A stretch of DNA of 64,000 nt from Acidimicrobiales bacterium (GTDB lineage: Bacteria; Actinomycetota; Acidimicrobiia; Acidimicrobiales; SZUA-35), in the NCBI GenBank assembly GCA_013003535.1, contig JABDIY010000092.1, positions 1 through 64,000 on the forward strand, in the 5' to 3' direction. Below the pieces are notes generated by a model that worked only from the letters and a program-made list of their open reading frames with translations, did no database searches and was not told where the DNA came from. The translations under genes were made by a program, and so were the position numbers. Below, one piece after another: positions 1 through 8,338 of the stretch. Every line of letters begins with the position of its first letter. Within the stretch, counting starts at the first letter, position 1.

Positions 1-93
1 TTGGAAGTGGCCGATTCTGGCGAGTTGATCGTGGATCGGGGAGGTCAGCATCATCGCATCACGGTGGGAGATGTGGTGATTCAGACGGCCTAA
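1..93 (+). CDS. birA: Biotin-protein ligase, C-terminal fragment (partial)
   Basis: Only the last 30 codons lie in the window, open at the left edge and ending in TAA. The residues include GELIVDRGGQHHRITVGDVV, which resembles the small SH3-like C-terminal domain of BirA-type biotin ligases (a polar strand followed by a GDV turn near the end). BirA attaches biotin to the carrier protein of acyl-CoA carboxylases. With so little sequence this rests on the end motif alone; another protein with a similar terminal beta-barrel cannot be excluded. Confidence 0.5.
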   Translation: MEVADSGELIVDRGGQHHRITVGDVVIQTA

Positions 94-107
94 GCCATCA
101 AAAGCGC

Positions 108-1637
108 TCAATCGGTCTCGCTGGTCTGTTCCGCAAACTCGGTGGTATTGGAAATCGCACCCTCGACACGAGCGGGGTCACCGTCTTCTGATGAGAGGAG
201 ATCGGTCTCGTTATCGATGGTTGCATCCCCAGCCAGGTGAGCAGTACCACGGACGATCCCGTCGTCGCGGACTCCCGCCGACTCTGCAGATTCCTCATCG
301 AGGACCGGATCGAACGTTGGTGCCTGGCCGACTTCGACCAGAGCCTGAAACCGATCCGAGGCAGCTTGGAGGATGGGATAGGGGTTCACCGGTCGACCGC
401 TGTCTGGATGAATCTGCAAATGGAGGTGGGGGGGCGTTCCCACGGCATTGCCGGAGGCGCCAACGTAGCCGATGAGGTCACCCGCGTTGACGAAGTCACC
501 GACTTCGAGCTCCGGATTGAATGAGTCCAAATGGGCGTAATACCAGCGGGTTCCCGACTCGCCCATAATCCATATCTTCAGTCCACCAAGGGTTCCGAAT
601 CCGATGTCGGTAATCTCACCAGGTTCGGCGGCGACCAGCGGCGTCCCGGTCGGTGCGAAGATGTCGATTCCTTCGTGCCAATGAGCGTCGATCGTTCCCG
701 GTGCTCGTGGATAGCCCCACGAATTGATGAGCGGGTCTTCGTAGTCGCCGACGATCGGGAAAACCACGTTCGGAATCCACGTGGCGGAGAGGTAGTTCCA
801 CGTGTCCAGCTCATATTCGAGCTCCTTGATTCGAGCGTCAGAGGTTTCCGCCTCGTCCTCGGCGCTGCGTAGCCATCGCTTGACCGAGTTCACTCGTTCA
901 TAGAGGAGCAGGGTTTCTTCCGCCAGCCGATTCCTCAGCCGCGTGTACTCATCGAGAAGTTCTTGATCAAGGGCCAGCACCTCGCCAACGAGAAAGCGCT
1001 TCTTCTGCACCTGAAGGATTTCGTCGTGCTCGAGAGACCGGGCCAGCTCAAATGTGTCCCCGTTGACGAATGAAGCCAGCGCTCGTCGCCTCATCTGTTC
1101 TTCCGTGACTTCCAGCGCCGCCAGCGTTTCCTGTACTTCAGCGGAGAGTTCGGCGCGGGCGAGGCTGAGTTCCTTGTCTCGAAGCCGGAGGCTGCGAACC
1201 TTTGCAACGTTCTGAACGTGGGCGGAGCGGAGTTGTTCCAGCTCGCTCGTCACCCGTCGGACCTCCGCCCTACGCAGAGAATCAGGAACGAATTCCGGCT
1301 GGTTTGCATACCGGCCGGTCTTCTTCGGAGGACAGACCGGCTCGTTCGTTTCTCCCGAAGCAGCGACCGCGGAATCGGCGACTGTTCCGCATTCTTGCGG
1401 TTCGTCCTCGGTTGGAACCGCTGGCACAACTCCGGGCTCGAGCGGTGTATTCGGATCCAAGACCTCAGATGCCCCTTCATTCACGAGGGGGTCGTTGGGG
1501 ACGGGCGTGACCGGCGGTTCCGCGGGAGCTGGTGTGGTCACCGGAGGAGTCTCGTCCTGGGCCTGGCTGGGTTGCGCCGTGCCCAAGATCAGCACCGTTA
1601 GCAGACCGATAGAGATGATTGCGCGCCCGTGCATCAC
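108..1637 (-). CDS. Secreted coiled-coil M23 (LytM) peptidase
   Basis: The 509-residue protein begins with a signal peptide (hydrophobic core about residues 8-20, then AQPSQAQ). A Pro/Glu/Thr-rich stretch to about 110 and a long charged coiled coil (about 115-280) follow. The M23 domain carries HEGID (HxGxD zinc ligands) and HLHLQIH (HxH), so it looks catalytically intact. An acidic tail of about 70 residues ends it. This EnvC/NlpD-like layout fits a cell-wall endopeptidase or an activator of division amidases, acting outside the membrane. It is the last gene of a minus-strand run after the thioredoxin/CcdA pair, 61 bp downstream. ATG codons 1 and 2 are adjacent and either could start it. Confidence 0.9.
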   Translation of the reverse strand: MMHGRAIISIGLLTVLILGTAQPSQAQDETPPVTTPAPAEPPVTPVPNDPLVNEGASEVLDPNTPLEPGVVPAVPTEDEPQECGTVADSAVAASGETNEPVCPPKKTGRYANQPEFVPDSLRRAEVRRVTSELEQLRSAHVQNVAKVRSLRLRDKELSLARAELSAEVQETLAALEVTEEQMRRRALASFVNGDTFELARSLEHDEILQVQKKRFLVGEVLALDQELLDEYTRLRNRLAEETLLLYERVNSVKRWLRSAEDEAETSDARIKELEYELDTWNYLSATWIPNVVFPIVGDYEDPLINSWGYPRAPGTIDAHWHEGIDIFAPTGTPLVAAEPGEITDIGFGTLGGLKIWIMGESGTRWYYAHLDSFNPELEVGDFVNAGDLIGYVGASGNAVGTPPHLHLQIHPDSGRPVNPYPILQAASDRFQALVEVGQAPTFDPVLDEESAESAGVRDDGIVRGTAHLAGDATIDNETDLLSSEDGDPARVEGAISNTTEFAEQTSETD

Positions 1638-1698
1638 GCTGTATCAATCGGCCGGGAAGCCATCGAGTCAAGCATCAACGCGCATGGGCTTCGCCGTT

Positions 1699-2271
1699 TC
1701 AGGTACTCATTTGAACGAGTTGACTGACCAACTCATCGTGCCAACCCACTGCGGTCGCTATTGCGAGAAGTGCCAGGAGCCCCCTTCCCACCCCAGCCAG
1801 CAGCTTTCTGACCCGTTCCGACCTCGGGGTCAAGGTCAGCCCAGCCCCAAGAATCGCCAGCGGAGACAACACTCCGATCACATAGACGAGAAAGAGAACC
1901 AGTCCGGTCCCGCCCCGACTGGAAAGATCGCCGAGAAGGTTTCCAAAATCGGATCCAACGCACGGTGCCCACAGGGAGGCCGTGGCAGACCCGCTCAGCA
2001 CGCCCCCAGCGATCGCAGCCGGTTGGCTTGGACGGAGCAGGAAACTTACAACGGCGGCGGCGAGCAGAGCGGCTATCACAAGGGTGGGGAGCGTGTCGAG
2101 GTAACCGGAGAATCGAAGCCAGCTAGCGATTCCGACGGAAGTTGCGTATGCCAGCAATGCGCCGGTGAACCGCTGGTGAGAAGCACCGGCAACGCCGAGA
2201 CCCGGCATGATCAGGATCAGCGAACACGGCAGCAGGGCTGATTCGAGGCCTTCGAAGAGGAGTCCGGTCAC
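1699..2271 (-). CDS. CcdA-like thiol:disulfide transmembrane protein
   Basis: A 190-residue membrane protein with about five hydrophobic segments. LLPCSLILIMPG near the N-terminus and WAPCVGSDFG in the middle match the two Pro-Cys sites that form the redox pair of CcdA/DsbD-beta proteins, which carry electrons across the membrane to an external thioredoxin-like partner. I chose the GTG at 2271 because it overlaps the TGA of the upstream thioredoxin gene (GTGA), giving translational coupling; longer reading in this frame only overlaps that gene. The family role is cytochrome c maturation or extracytoplasmic disulfide reduction; which of these applies here is not shown. Confidence 0.8.
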   Translation of the reverse strand: MTGLLFEGLESALLPCSLILIMPGLGVAGASHQRFTGALLAYATSVGIASWLRFSGYLDTLPTLVIAALLAAAVVSFLLRPSQPAAIAGGVLSGSATASLWAPCVGSDFGNLLGDLSSRGGTGLVLFLVYVIGVLSPLAILGAGLTLTPRSERVRKLLAGVGRGLLALLAIATAVGWHDELVSQLVQMST

Positions 2272-2921
2272 GGGCCGTTCTCCAACAGCCAGACAACGGT
2301 GTCCTCCAGCTCCTGATATCGACCTTCCCCGATCTCGTCGAACCGGATCGCACCGTTCTGATCGACTACGTAGGTTCGCGGCCAATAGTTTGGACCGCCC
2401 TGCCATTGGCGAAAGTTCAGGCGTTCGGTGTCCAAGGCGATCGGCCATGTGACACCGAGCTCCGCAGCCGCGACCTCAACATTCGCCGGATCTCGTTCGA
2501 AGTTGAACTCCGGAGCGTGAACCCCGATGATCTCCAAACCATCGGGCCGGTGTTTTTCGTAGATGTCCTGAAGGTAGGGCAAAGTGTTCTTGCAGTTGTA
2601 GCAGCTGTAGGTCCAGAACTGGACGATTTGGACCTGGCCAGCGAAGGCCTCGTAGGAGGTGGCGTCGGTATTCAGCCACCCGTCGATTTCACGGAGCTCT
2701 CCGGCCGTATCGAGAAAAGGTGGTGCTTCGGTGAGCCCACTTCGGGGTTTGACCGCAGGTTCCGGTGGAGCTGCATCGGCGGTGTCTTCTCCAGAATCGG
2801 TGACAGCTGATCTGCCCTCAAGAGGGTCATTTGAGGGCGTCGTCTTGTTCAGAGCGGCACCGATGAGACCAACGGTCGCGAAACCGCCGATTAGAACAGC
2901 GATGAGCGCTCCACGATTCAT
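2268..2921 (-). CDS. Membrane-anchored TlpA/DipZ-like thioredoxin
   Basis: A 217-residue protein with one N-terminal membrane anchor (residues 5-24), a variable acidic linker, then a thioredoxin fold with the active site FWTYSCYNC (Cys107 and Cys110). The TYSCxNC context resembles the thioredoxin domain of mycobacterial DipZ rather than the WCxxC of cytoplasmic thioredoxins. It should act outside the membrane, reduced by the CcdA-like protein whose gene overlaps its stop. I chose ATG 2921 because AAGGAG lies 7 nt upstream and the anchor follows at once. In DipZ of mycobacteria the CcdA and thioredoxin parts are one polypeptide; here they are two coupled genes in the opposite order. Confidence 0.85.
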   Translation of the reverse strand: MNRGALIAVLIGGFATVGLIGAALNKTTPSNDPLEGRSAVTDSGEDTADAAPPEPAVKPRSGLTEAPPFLDTAGELREIDGWLNTDATSYEAFAGQVQIVQFWTYSCYNCKNTLPYLQDIYEKHRPDGLEIIGVHAPEFNFERDPANVEVAAAELGVTWPIALDTERLNFRQWQGGPNYWPRTYVVDQNGAIRFDEIGEGRYQELEDTVVWLLENGP

Positions 2922-2996
2922 TGAAGACTCCTTCTTCGCTTGCCAACGGTAACGGCTGGGTCTTCGCGGCCGGAAGCACCCATTCAAGCGAACCGC

Positions 2997-3971
2997 TCAA
3001 TCCAGAGGGTCATTCCCCCGGGTTGCTGGAGGCGGGAAACCCTCGCCGGTGGAAAGGGGAGATCGTTCTGTTCTTTCCTCCGCCACTGGCGGTAGTGCGA
3101 ACCATCGTGACCCGTGCCGGTGCAGTTCGCAGTTGACATCGAACAACTCGTTCACCAGCTGAGTGGACAGTGTCCGTTCCAGCTGACCGCTGGCGACGAC
3201 GGCACCGTCGGCAAGAGCTAACAGATGAGTTGCTGATTCGGGGATGTCCTCCACGTGGTGGGTCACCAAGATCGTTGCTCGCTCCGGCCGACGGTGGGCG
3301 AGGTCGTTTTGCACTGCGATCAGCGCCTCTCGCGCGCCGGGATCCAAGCCAGCGTTGGGTTCATCCAAGAGGAGCAGTGCCGGATCGTTGAACAGCGCCC
3401 GGGCGAGCAACACCCGCTGTCGCTCTCCCGAGGACAAGGTGGTCATCGCCCGTTTGGCTGCACCTGCCAACCCCACAACCTCAAGCAGTTCCATGGCCCT
3501 GTTCAGGTCCGCACCGGTATATGAATGCCACCAAGGCTCCAGTGCGCCGTAGCGCCCACAGTAAACAACCTCCTCAGCGCTCAGTTCTCCCCGAAGCCGG
3601 TGTGCCAAGAACGCACTGGACACTCCGACGCTGCCGCGCAGGGGGCGGATATCTGTTCTGCCCAGCTCGGAGCCCAGCAACGTGACTCGGCCAGATGACG
3701 GGTGAAGGTCCAGTCCCGCAACGGCCATCAGCGTGCTCTTCCCTCCACCGTTGGGTCCAAGAATCACCCACCGCTCGCCCGGTGCTACATCTAGTGACAC
3801 ATCGACCAGCAGCCGGTGCTCCCGGCGGGTAACCGATACACCCTGCATGGACAGAATGGCCGGGGGAGCCGAATCAACCGCGTTGTTCACTGGTCCATCA
3901 TGCCGTTCTCCAGCCTCGAGGCGAACGTCCCCTGCTGAAGCGTTTCGTCCGTCTACGCTAACCCGCACCAT
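2997..3971 (-). CDS. ABC transporter ATP-binding protein
   Basis: A 324-residue ATPase with Walker A GPNGGGKST (residues 72-80), signature LSSGERQRV, Walker B LLLLDEP and a switch His in VTHHVEDIP. No permease gene is adjacent, so the substrate is unknown. The sequence resembles the stand-alone iron/molybdate-type ATPases common in actinomycetes. The start is uncertain. ATG 3971 has AGAGG 5 nt upstream but abuts the start codon of the divergent CNNM gene (CATATG). ATG 3848, just before the conserved MQGVSV strand, would remove a weakly conserved 41-residue leader. Confidence 0.8.
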   Translation of the reverse strand: MVRVSVDGRNASAGDVRLEAGERHDGPVNNAVDSAPPAILSMQGVSVTRREHRLLVDVSLDVAPGERWVILGPNGGGKSTLMAVAGLDLHPSSGRVTLLGSELGRTDIRPLRGSVGVSSAFLAHRLRGELSAEEVVYCGRYGALEPWWHSYTGADLNRAMELLEVVGLAGAAKRAMTTLSSGERQRVLLARALFNDPALLLLDEPNAGLDPGAREALIAVQNDLAHRRPERATILVTHHVEDIPESATHLLALADGAVVASGQLERTLSTQLVNELFDVNCELHRHGSRWFALPPVAEERTERSPLSTGEGFPPPATRGNDPLD

Positions 3972-5234
3972 ATGAACCTCTATCTTGGGCTGTTTCTGTC
4001 GTTCTTGCTGATTGCGGCGAATGCGTTCTTCGTGGCCGTCGAATTTGCGTTGGTCGCGTCGGACCGAAACAAGCTGGAATCTCTCGCCAGCCAGGGGAGC
4101 CGCTCGGCTGGTGTGGCCTTGGGTGCGATGAAGCGAATGTCGTTCCACCTTTCGGGAGCCCAGTTGGGAATTACCATCTCCAGCCTGGTTCTCGGGTTCC
4201 TCACGGACCAGATGATCGAGGGGTCTGGTCTCCTGGTGCTTGGGGCGCTCGCCATTACCACCGTCTTCCAGATGGTTCTAGGTGAACTGATCCCGAAAAA
4301 TATTGCTGTCTCACACCCCGAGAAATCCGCCAGTGTCCTCTCGCCGATCGCCAACATCGTGCACGGAGTTCTCAGTCCGATCATCAAGGCATTCAACGGT
4401 GCGGCCAACGCCACGATTCGGCTGGTCGGGATCGAACCGACTGAGGAAATTGAATCGATCGCCTCAATCGATGAACTGGAATACCTCATAAGAACCTCAG
4501 GTGACGACGGGCCCTTGCATCCCGAGACCAGAGCCCTTCTTGCTCGCACGATCCGCTTCAGCGAAAAAACCGCTGCCGATGCATTACGACCCCGAGGACA
4601 GATCGCCGCCCTACCGTTGACCGCCACTGTTGCCGATCTGGTCCAGCTTGTGATGGAGACGGGCCACTCCCGCTATCCCGTTTACGGTGACGACATCGAC
4701 GATGTTCGCGGGTTGGTAAACGTTCTTTCGGCCTTCGAGATGCCGGCTGCTGAAAGAGCGTCCAGGCCGGTCTCCACAGTGATGACCGAGCCGGTTGTCG
4801 TACCCGAAACAAGGGAGTTGCAGGACATCCTTGCCGACATGACGCGTCTTGATACGCGATTGTTCGTTGTCATCGACGAGCATGGTGGCACGGAGGGGAT
4901 CCTCACCCTGGAGGATGTCCTCGAGGAGATCGCCGGCGAGATCGATGACGAATACGACGAGTCTGAGCTGCTCATGACCGACACGGCTGACGGGGTATTT
5001 CTCATCTCGGGGTCACTTGGCTGGAGCGAACTGAACGACGTGTGTGGTCTCGAGCTGCCTGACGGCGACTATGAAACTGTGGCCGGCTTCTTCCTGTCGG
5101 AGTTCGGCACGATCCCCGAAGAGGGCGATGGCATTCACTACCAGGGCTGGCGAATAGAAGTTGGCGAGATGGATCGACGAAGGATTGCCACGTTGGTGTT
5201 GACTGCGCCTGACTCGGCGGAGGTGAGTGGCTGA
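3972..5234 (+). CDS. CNNM/CorC-family transporter (DUF21-CBS-CorC_HlyC)
   Basis: The 420-residue protein has the full family layout. An N-terminal DUF21 transmembrane domain (about 1-185) comes first, with the AxxxGIT/SLxLG pattern HLSGAQLGITISSLVLG and GELIPKNIA. A CBS pair (about 195-330, including EHGGTEGILTLEDVLEEI) and a C-terminal CorC_HlyC domain (about 345-410) follow. The family acts in magnesium/cobalt export or homeostasis in the inner membrane, and older names include hemolysin-like. The gene overlaps the next paralogue by one base (TGATG), so the two are cotranscribed and likely work together. Confidence 0.9.
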   Translation: MNLYLGLFLSFLLIAANAFFVAVEFALVASDRNKLESLASQGSRSAGVALGAMKRMSFHLSGAQLGITISSLVLGFLTDQMIEGSGLLVLGALAITTVFQMVLGELIPKNIAVSHPEKSASVLSPIANIVHGVLSPIIKAFNGAANATIRLVGIEPTEEIESIASIDELEYLIRTSGDDGPLHPETRALLARTIRFSEKTAADALRPRGQIAALPLTATVADLVQLVMETGHSRYPVYGDDIDDVRGLVNVLSAFEMPAAERASRPVSTVMTEPVVVPETRELQDILADMTRLDTRLFVVIDEHGGTEGILTLEDVLEEIAGEIDDEYDESELLMTDTADGVFLISGSLGWSELNDVCGLELPDGDYETVAGFFLSEFGTIPEEGDGIHYQGWRIEVGEMDRRRIATLVLTAPDSAEVSG

Positions 5235-6271
5235 TGGCATGGCAGCTTCCACTGGCTTTGCTTTTGCTCGTGGCCAACGGATTGTTCGTTGCATATGAGT
5301 TCGCAGTGATCGTGGCCAAGAAGAGCGAGTTTGAAGCTGAAGCGCTCCAGGGCAAACGCTCAGCCGTTCTTGCCACCAAGGCCTTTTCTGAAGTATCGCT
5401 GCAATTGGCTGGCGCCCAGCTGGGTATTACCATGGCGTCACTCGGCCTCGGTAGTCTGGCCGAACCGGTGATCGGTCACGCGCTCGAAGAGTGGCTCCAT
5501 CTCTATCTAAGCGAGGGAGTGGCAACCGCCTTGGGTTTCGTAATCGCGCTCTCTCTCGTTACCTTCCTTCATCTCGTTCTCGGGGAGATGGTCCCCAAGA
5601 ACATCGCAATTGCGAAGCCCGGTGCCACGATGAGAGCGCTGGTATTCATCTACGCCGGGTTCCTGTGGTTGTTCAAGCCCGTTGTACGTGCACTCAATGG
5701 CATCGCCAACGTGGGGTGTCGGGCCTTGGGAGTTGAGCCTCGAGATGAACTGGTGGCCGCCCATTCGGTGGCCGAACTATCGTCCATCGTGAATCGATCA
5801 CGAGAGCATGGCGCACTGGAATCCGACGACGCTTCCCTCTTGGCGGGGGCTCTCATGTTCGCGGAACAACCGGTACGTGACATCGCCCGCCCGTGGGAGG
5901 AAGTGCCCCGGATCCGCGTTGGCGCCACCGGTGACCAGGCGCGAAGACTGGTACGAGATTCGGGCCGATCAAGAATCCTCGTGCAGGCACGCGGTGTTAA
6001 CGGTCGACTGCAGGGTTACGTGCATGCGAAGGACCTCCTCCAGTTGCCCCCCGATCAACTGTCCCTGCCGTTGTCAAACAGTCTGGTCAGGTCGACTGCG
6101 GCTGTGAAAGGCGAGCGGCCCCTCATCGAGGTGTTGCGTCTGATGAGGAGCGCAAAACAGCAGTTGGCAGTGGTGATGGAAGACGGTGCACCGGTTGGCG
6201 CCGTCTCGATCGAGGAACTCGTTCGGGCGCTCATCCCAGCTCCAGAAACTGTGGAGCCGAGCGCCGAGTAA
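5234..6271 (+). CDS. CNNM-family membrane protein lacking the CorC_HlyC domain
   Basis: A 345-residue paralogue of the upstream gene, started by the ATG inside TGATG. The DUF21 domain is present (QLAGAQLGITMASLGLG, LGEMVPKNIAIAKP), followed by a weaker CBS pair ending near residue 330. The C-terminal CorC_HlyC domain of the neighbour is absent and the protein simply stops after the CBS region. Two tandem CNNM genes, one long and one short, are common in actinomycetes, and a heteromeric transporter is a reasonable inference. The substrate cannot be read from the sequence. Confidence 0.88.
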   Translation: MAWQLPLALLLLVANGLFVAYEFAVIVAKKSEFEAEALQGKRSAVLATKAFSEVSLQLAGAQLGITMASLGLGSLAEPVIGHALEEWLHLYLSEGVATALGFVIALSLVTFLHLVLGEMVPKNIAIAKPGATMRALVFIYAGFLWLFKPVVRALNGIANVGCRALGVEPRDELVAAHSVAELSSIVNRSREHGALESDDASLLAGALMFAEQPVRDIARPWEEVPRIRVGATGDQARRLVRDSGRSRILVQARGVNGRLQGYVHAKDLLQLPPDQLSLPLSNSLVRSTAAVKGERPLIEVLRLMRSAKQQLAVVMEDGAPVGAVSIEELVRALIPAPETVEPSAE

Positions 6272-6345
6272 CGGCAACATCTCAGCGTCGCGAACGTCAC
6301 GGATGGTGAGCATCCACGCTGGTTGTGTGAGAATCTTCTGGGAAA

Positions 6346-6368
6346 GATGTGACATCACCCGTCACATC
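6346..6368. promoter_or_regulatory. Inverted repeat upstream of M23 gene (operator candidate)
   Basis: Perfect 8-bp arms GATGTGAC and GTCACATC are separated by 7 bp. The repeat lies 27-64 bp before the -10-like TACATT and the ATG at 6410. TGTGA/TCACA half-sites resemble CRP/FNR-family operators, but the spacing is 9 rather than 6 between those pentamers. Confidence 0.45.
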
Positions 6369-6394
6369 TGGTGGCGGACCGCCGCGTTCGGGGA

Positions 6395-6400
6395 TACATT
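6395..6400 (+). promoter_or_regulatory. -10 box TACATT for the M23 gene at 6410
   Basis: TACATT ends 9 nt before ATG 6410, close to the leaderless arrangement seen at many genes in this window. No Shine-Dalgarno sequence is visible before the ATG. Confidence 0.4.
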
Positions 6401-6409
6401 CGCACCCGC

Positions 6410-7393
6410 ATGCTTGGAAGAGTCTCAACCTGGGGTCGACTGTTCGCGGTGCTCGCCGTTTTCGTCAGCTCGCTGCCGGCCGCCGCAGCCCCGACGCCAG
6501 GGTTGGAGGATTTGCGGTCTCGCGTAACCGAGCTCACCACTCGCGCCCACGCACTTGAAACCGAGTTGGGTCGGATCGAGCAAGAGATCGCCACAAACGA
6601 ATATAACTTCGACCAAGCTCAAGCCCAGGTTGACCTCCACAGAGATTCTGTAATCCAAACCGCGGTCATCGGTTTCACCCGAGCCCATCAGACGCCAGTG
6701 GTATTAAAGGCGAACGACCTCTCTGAAGGCGTCCGCGCTGAAGGGCTGTCTGATGCTGCAGTTGGTAAGGACGACGATGCGATCGACCGTTTCACCGCCG
6801 CAATTGCAGAACTGGATCTCTCCCGCTCGGCGCTCGAAGAGGCTCGGGCCGAGCAAGCCAAGACCGTGGCCGAGGTGGCGCAGTTACGCGACGTTCTCAT
6901 GTTGGAGCTCAAAGAACTGGAGGCGATCGAGGAAGCTCGATTGTCCGACATCCGGCAGCGTGCTGAGCGAGCCATCGACCAGGGGCACACCTTCGTGGAG
7001 CTCGAAGCCTGTCCGGTGGGCGGGGCCCATTCGTTTATCGACTCCTGGGGCTTTGCCCGATCCGGCGGTCGACGTCACAAGGGCGTTGACATCATGGCCA
7101 ACATCGGTGTCCCATTGCTCGCGCCCGTGTCGGGAACGGTGAAGCATCGAGGCAATAGGGTTGGGGGGATGTCTTACCACCTCGACGGTGATGACGGCAA
7201 TTACTACTACGGCACACATCTTTCTGCCTACGGCGAGAGCGGCTACGTGACGGCGGGAACCGTGATCGGCTATGTGGGCGACTCAGGGAACGCCGCCGGC
7301 ATACCGCATCTTCACTTGGAAATCCACCCCGGCGGCCGTAGCGCAACCAACCCCTATCCTTCAGTGGCCTTCGTCTGCAACGGAGCCGGCTAA
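6410..7393 (+). CDS. Secreted coiled-coil M23 (LytM) peptidase, second copy
   Basis: A 327-residue exported protein with a signal peptide (residues 1-27, ending LPAAAA), a coiled coil (about 35-200) and a C-terminal M23 domain with HKGVD and HLHLEIH, the full set of zinc ligands. It should hydrolyse peptidoglycan cross-bridges or activate another hydrolase outside the cell. ATG 6410 was preferred to the GTG at 6371 because it gives a clean signal peptide and follows a -10-like TACATT; a 13-residue N-terminal extension from the GTG would add charged residues before it. The upstream inverted repeat suggests regulated expression. It is convergent with inhA. Confidence 0.9.
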   Translation: MLGRVSTWGRLFAVLAVFVSSLPAAAAPTPGLEDLRSRVTELTTRAHALETELGRIEQEIATNEYNFDQAQAQVDLHRDSVIQTAVIGFTRAHQTPVVLKANDLSEGVRAEGLSDAAVGKDDDAIDRFTAAIAELDLSRSALEEARAEQAKTVAEVAQLRDVLMLELKELEAIEEARLSDIRQRAERAIDQGHTFVELEACPVGGAHSFIDSWGFARSGGRRHKGVDIMANIGVPLLAPVSGTVKHRGNRVGGMSYHLDGDDGNYYYGTHLSAYGESGYVTAGTVIGYVGDSGNAAGIPHLHLEIHPGGRSATNPYPSVAFVCNGAG

Positions 7394-7462
7394 CGCCGCT
7401 GTGTTGTCCCTCCGGGGGGACGTTCAGATGCCACGCAGGCTTTGCCTTCGGCACTGCAACAG
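7392..7462 (-). repeat. Diverged copy of a dispersed palindromic repeat
   Basis: This segment begins inside the stop codon of the M23 gene and reads AACGCCGCTG, TGTCCCTCCGGG and GCCTTCGGCACT in order. The same ordered blocks occur, as reverse complement, in the array at 39912-40154 immediately after coaA. It fills most of the gap between the M23 gene and inhA, so it may form 3'-end structure between convergent genes. Confidence 0.55.
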
Positions 7463-7507
7463 ATCATTCGTTACTGGTCGCGTGGCTACTCAGGGTGCGG
7501 AGTGCCC

Positions 7508-8281
7508 TCAAGCTCCGATGGAGTGGTAGCCGCCGTCGACGTGGATGATGCTGCCTGTGGTGTGGCTGAACAGGTCGGTGAACAGCGCCATTGTGGTCTT
7601 GGCCACGCCCGAGGAGTCGTTCACGTCCCAACCAAGCGGGGCTCGTTTGGTCCACTCTTCCTCGAAGGCCGCGAACCCTGGAATTGACTTGGCGGCGATT
7701 GTTCTCATAGGACCAGCTGCTACCAAATTGCAGCGGATCCCCTTCGGTCCCATCTCTTTCGCGAGGTATCGGTTGAGTGATTCCAATCCTGCTTTGGCCA
7801 CCCCCATCCAGTTGTAGGCGGGCCACGACACCGTTGCGTCAAATGTGAGGCCCACGATTGAGCCGCCTGGGGGCATGAGTTCGAGAGCAATGTCGGCCAT
7901 TGTGCGAAGCGAATACGTTGACACCTGAATGGCGGTGGCGACGTCGGGCCACTGGGCGGCGAAGAAGTCGTCGCCCAGACAAGCCTCGGGAGCAAAGCCA
8001 ACGGCATGCAAGATTCCGTGGATTTCGCCAACCGAGTTTCTCAGTTCGTCGATGAGCGCCTTTACCTGTTCGGGATCGGTGACGTCCAACTCCAAGACCT
8101 CAGGGACCGGTTCGAGTTTCCGTGCGGTTCGGTCGGTGAGCCGCTTGCCTCTGCCAAAGCCGGTAAGGATCACGTTGGCGCCCTGTAGTTGGGCTTCGCG
8201 CGCTACCCCAAATGCGAGGGAGTCGTCGGTCAGGACACCGGTAATCAGAAGATTCTTGCCGAGGAGAAGATTGTTAGACAC
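7508..8281 (-). CDS. fabI: Enoyl-[acyl-carrier-protein] reductase, InhA/FabI type
   Basis: A 257-residue short-chain dehydrogenase. LITGVLTDDSLAFGVA is the nucleotide-binding start of the FabI class, and the catalytic pair is Tyr156-x6-Lys163 in AYNWMGVAK, the spacing and wording of mycobacterial InhA. NLVAAGPMRT also matches InhA. It reduces the 2-trans double bond of enoyl-ACP in type II fatty acid synthesis. I prefer GTG 8281, which aligns with InhA; an in-frame GTG at 8308 would add nine residues. It is divergent from mshC. Confidence 0.92.
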   Translation of the reverse strand: MSNNLLLGKNLLITGVLTDDSLAFGVAREAQLQGANVILTGFGRGKRLTDRTARKLEPVPEVLELDVTDPEQVKALIDELRNSVGEIHGILHAVGFAPEACLGDDFFAAQWPDVATAIQVSTYSLRTMADIALELMPPGGSIVGLTFDATVSWPAYNWMGVAKAGLESLNRYLAKEMGPKGIRCNLVAAGPMRTIAAKSIPGFAAFEEEWTKRAPLGWDVNDSSGVAKTTMALFTDLFSHTTGSIIHVDGGYHSIGA

Positions 8282-8324
8282 AGTGCCAAGCGTGCCAGAG
8301 CTTCGCACCCGTTACACGCACCGT

Positions 8325-8330
8325 TAGCCT
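8325..8330 (+). promoter_or_regulatory. -10 box TAGCCT for mshC
   Basis: TAGCCT ends 8 nt before GTG 8339, and no ribosome-binding site is visible. This spacing predicts a leaderless transcript. Confidence 0.5.
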
Positions 8331-8338
8331 CAATCCCT

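Noticed and set aside
6272..6409. A ydaO (c-di-AMP) riboswitch upstream of the M23 gene, as found for some actinomycete hydrolases
   Set aside because: The gap is only 138 bp, I could not find the conserved ydaO core, and the promoter lies almost at the start codon.
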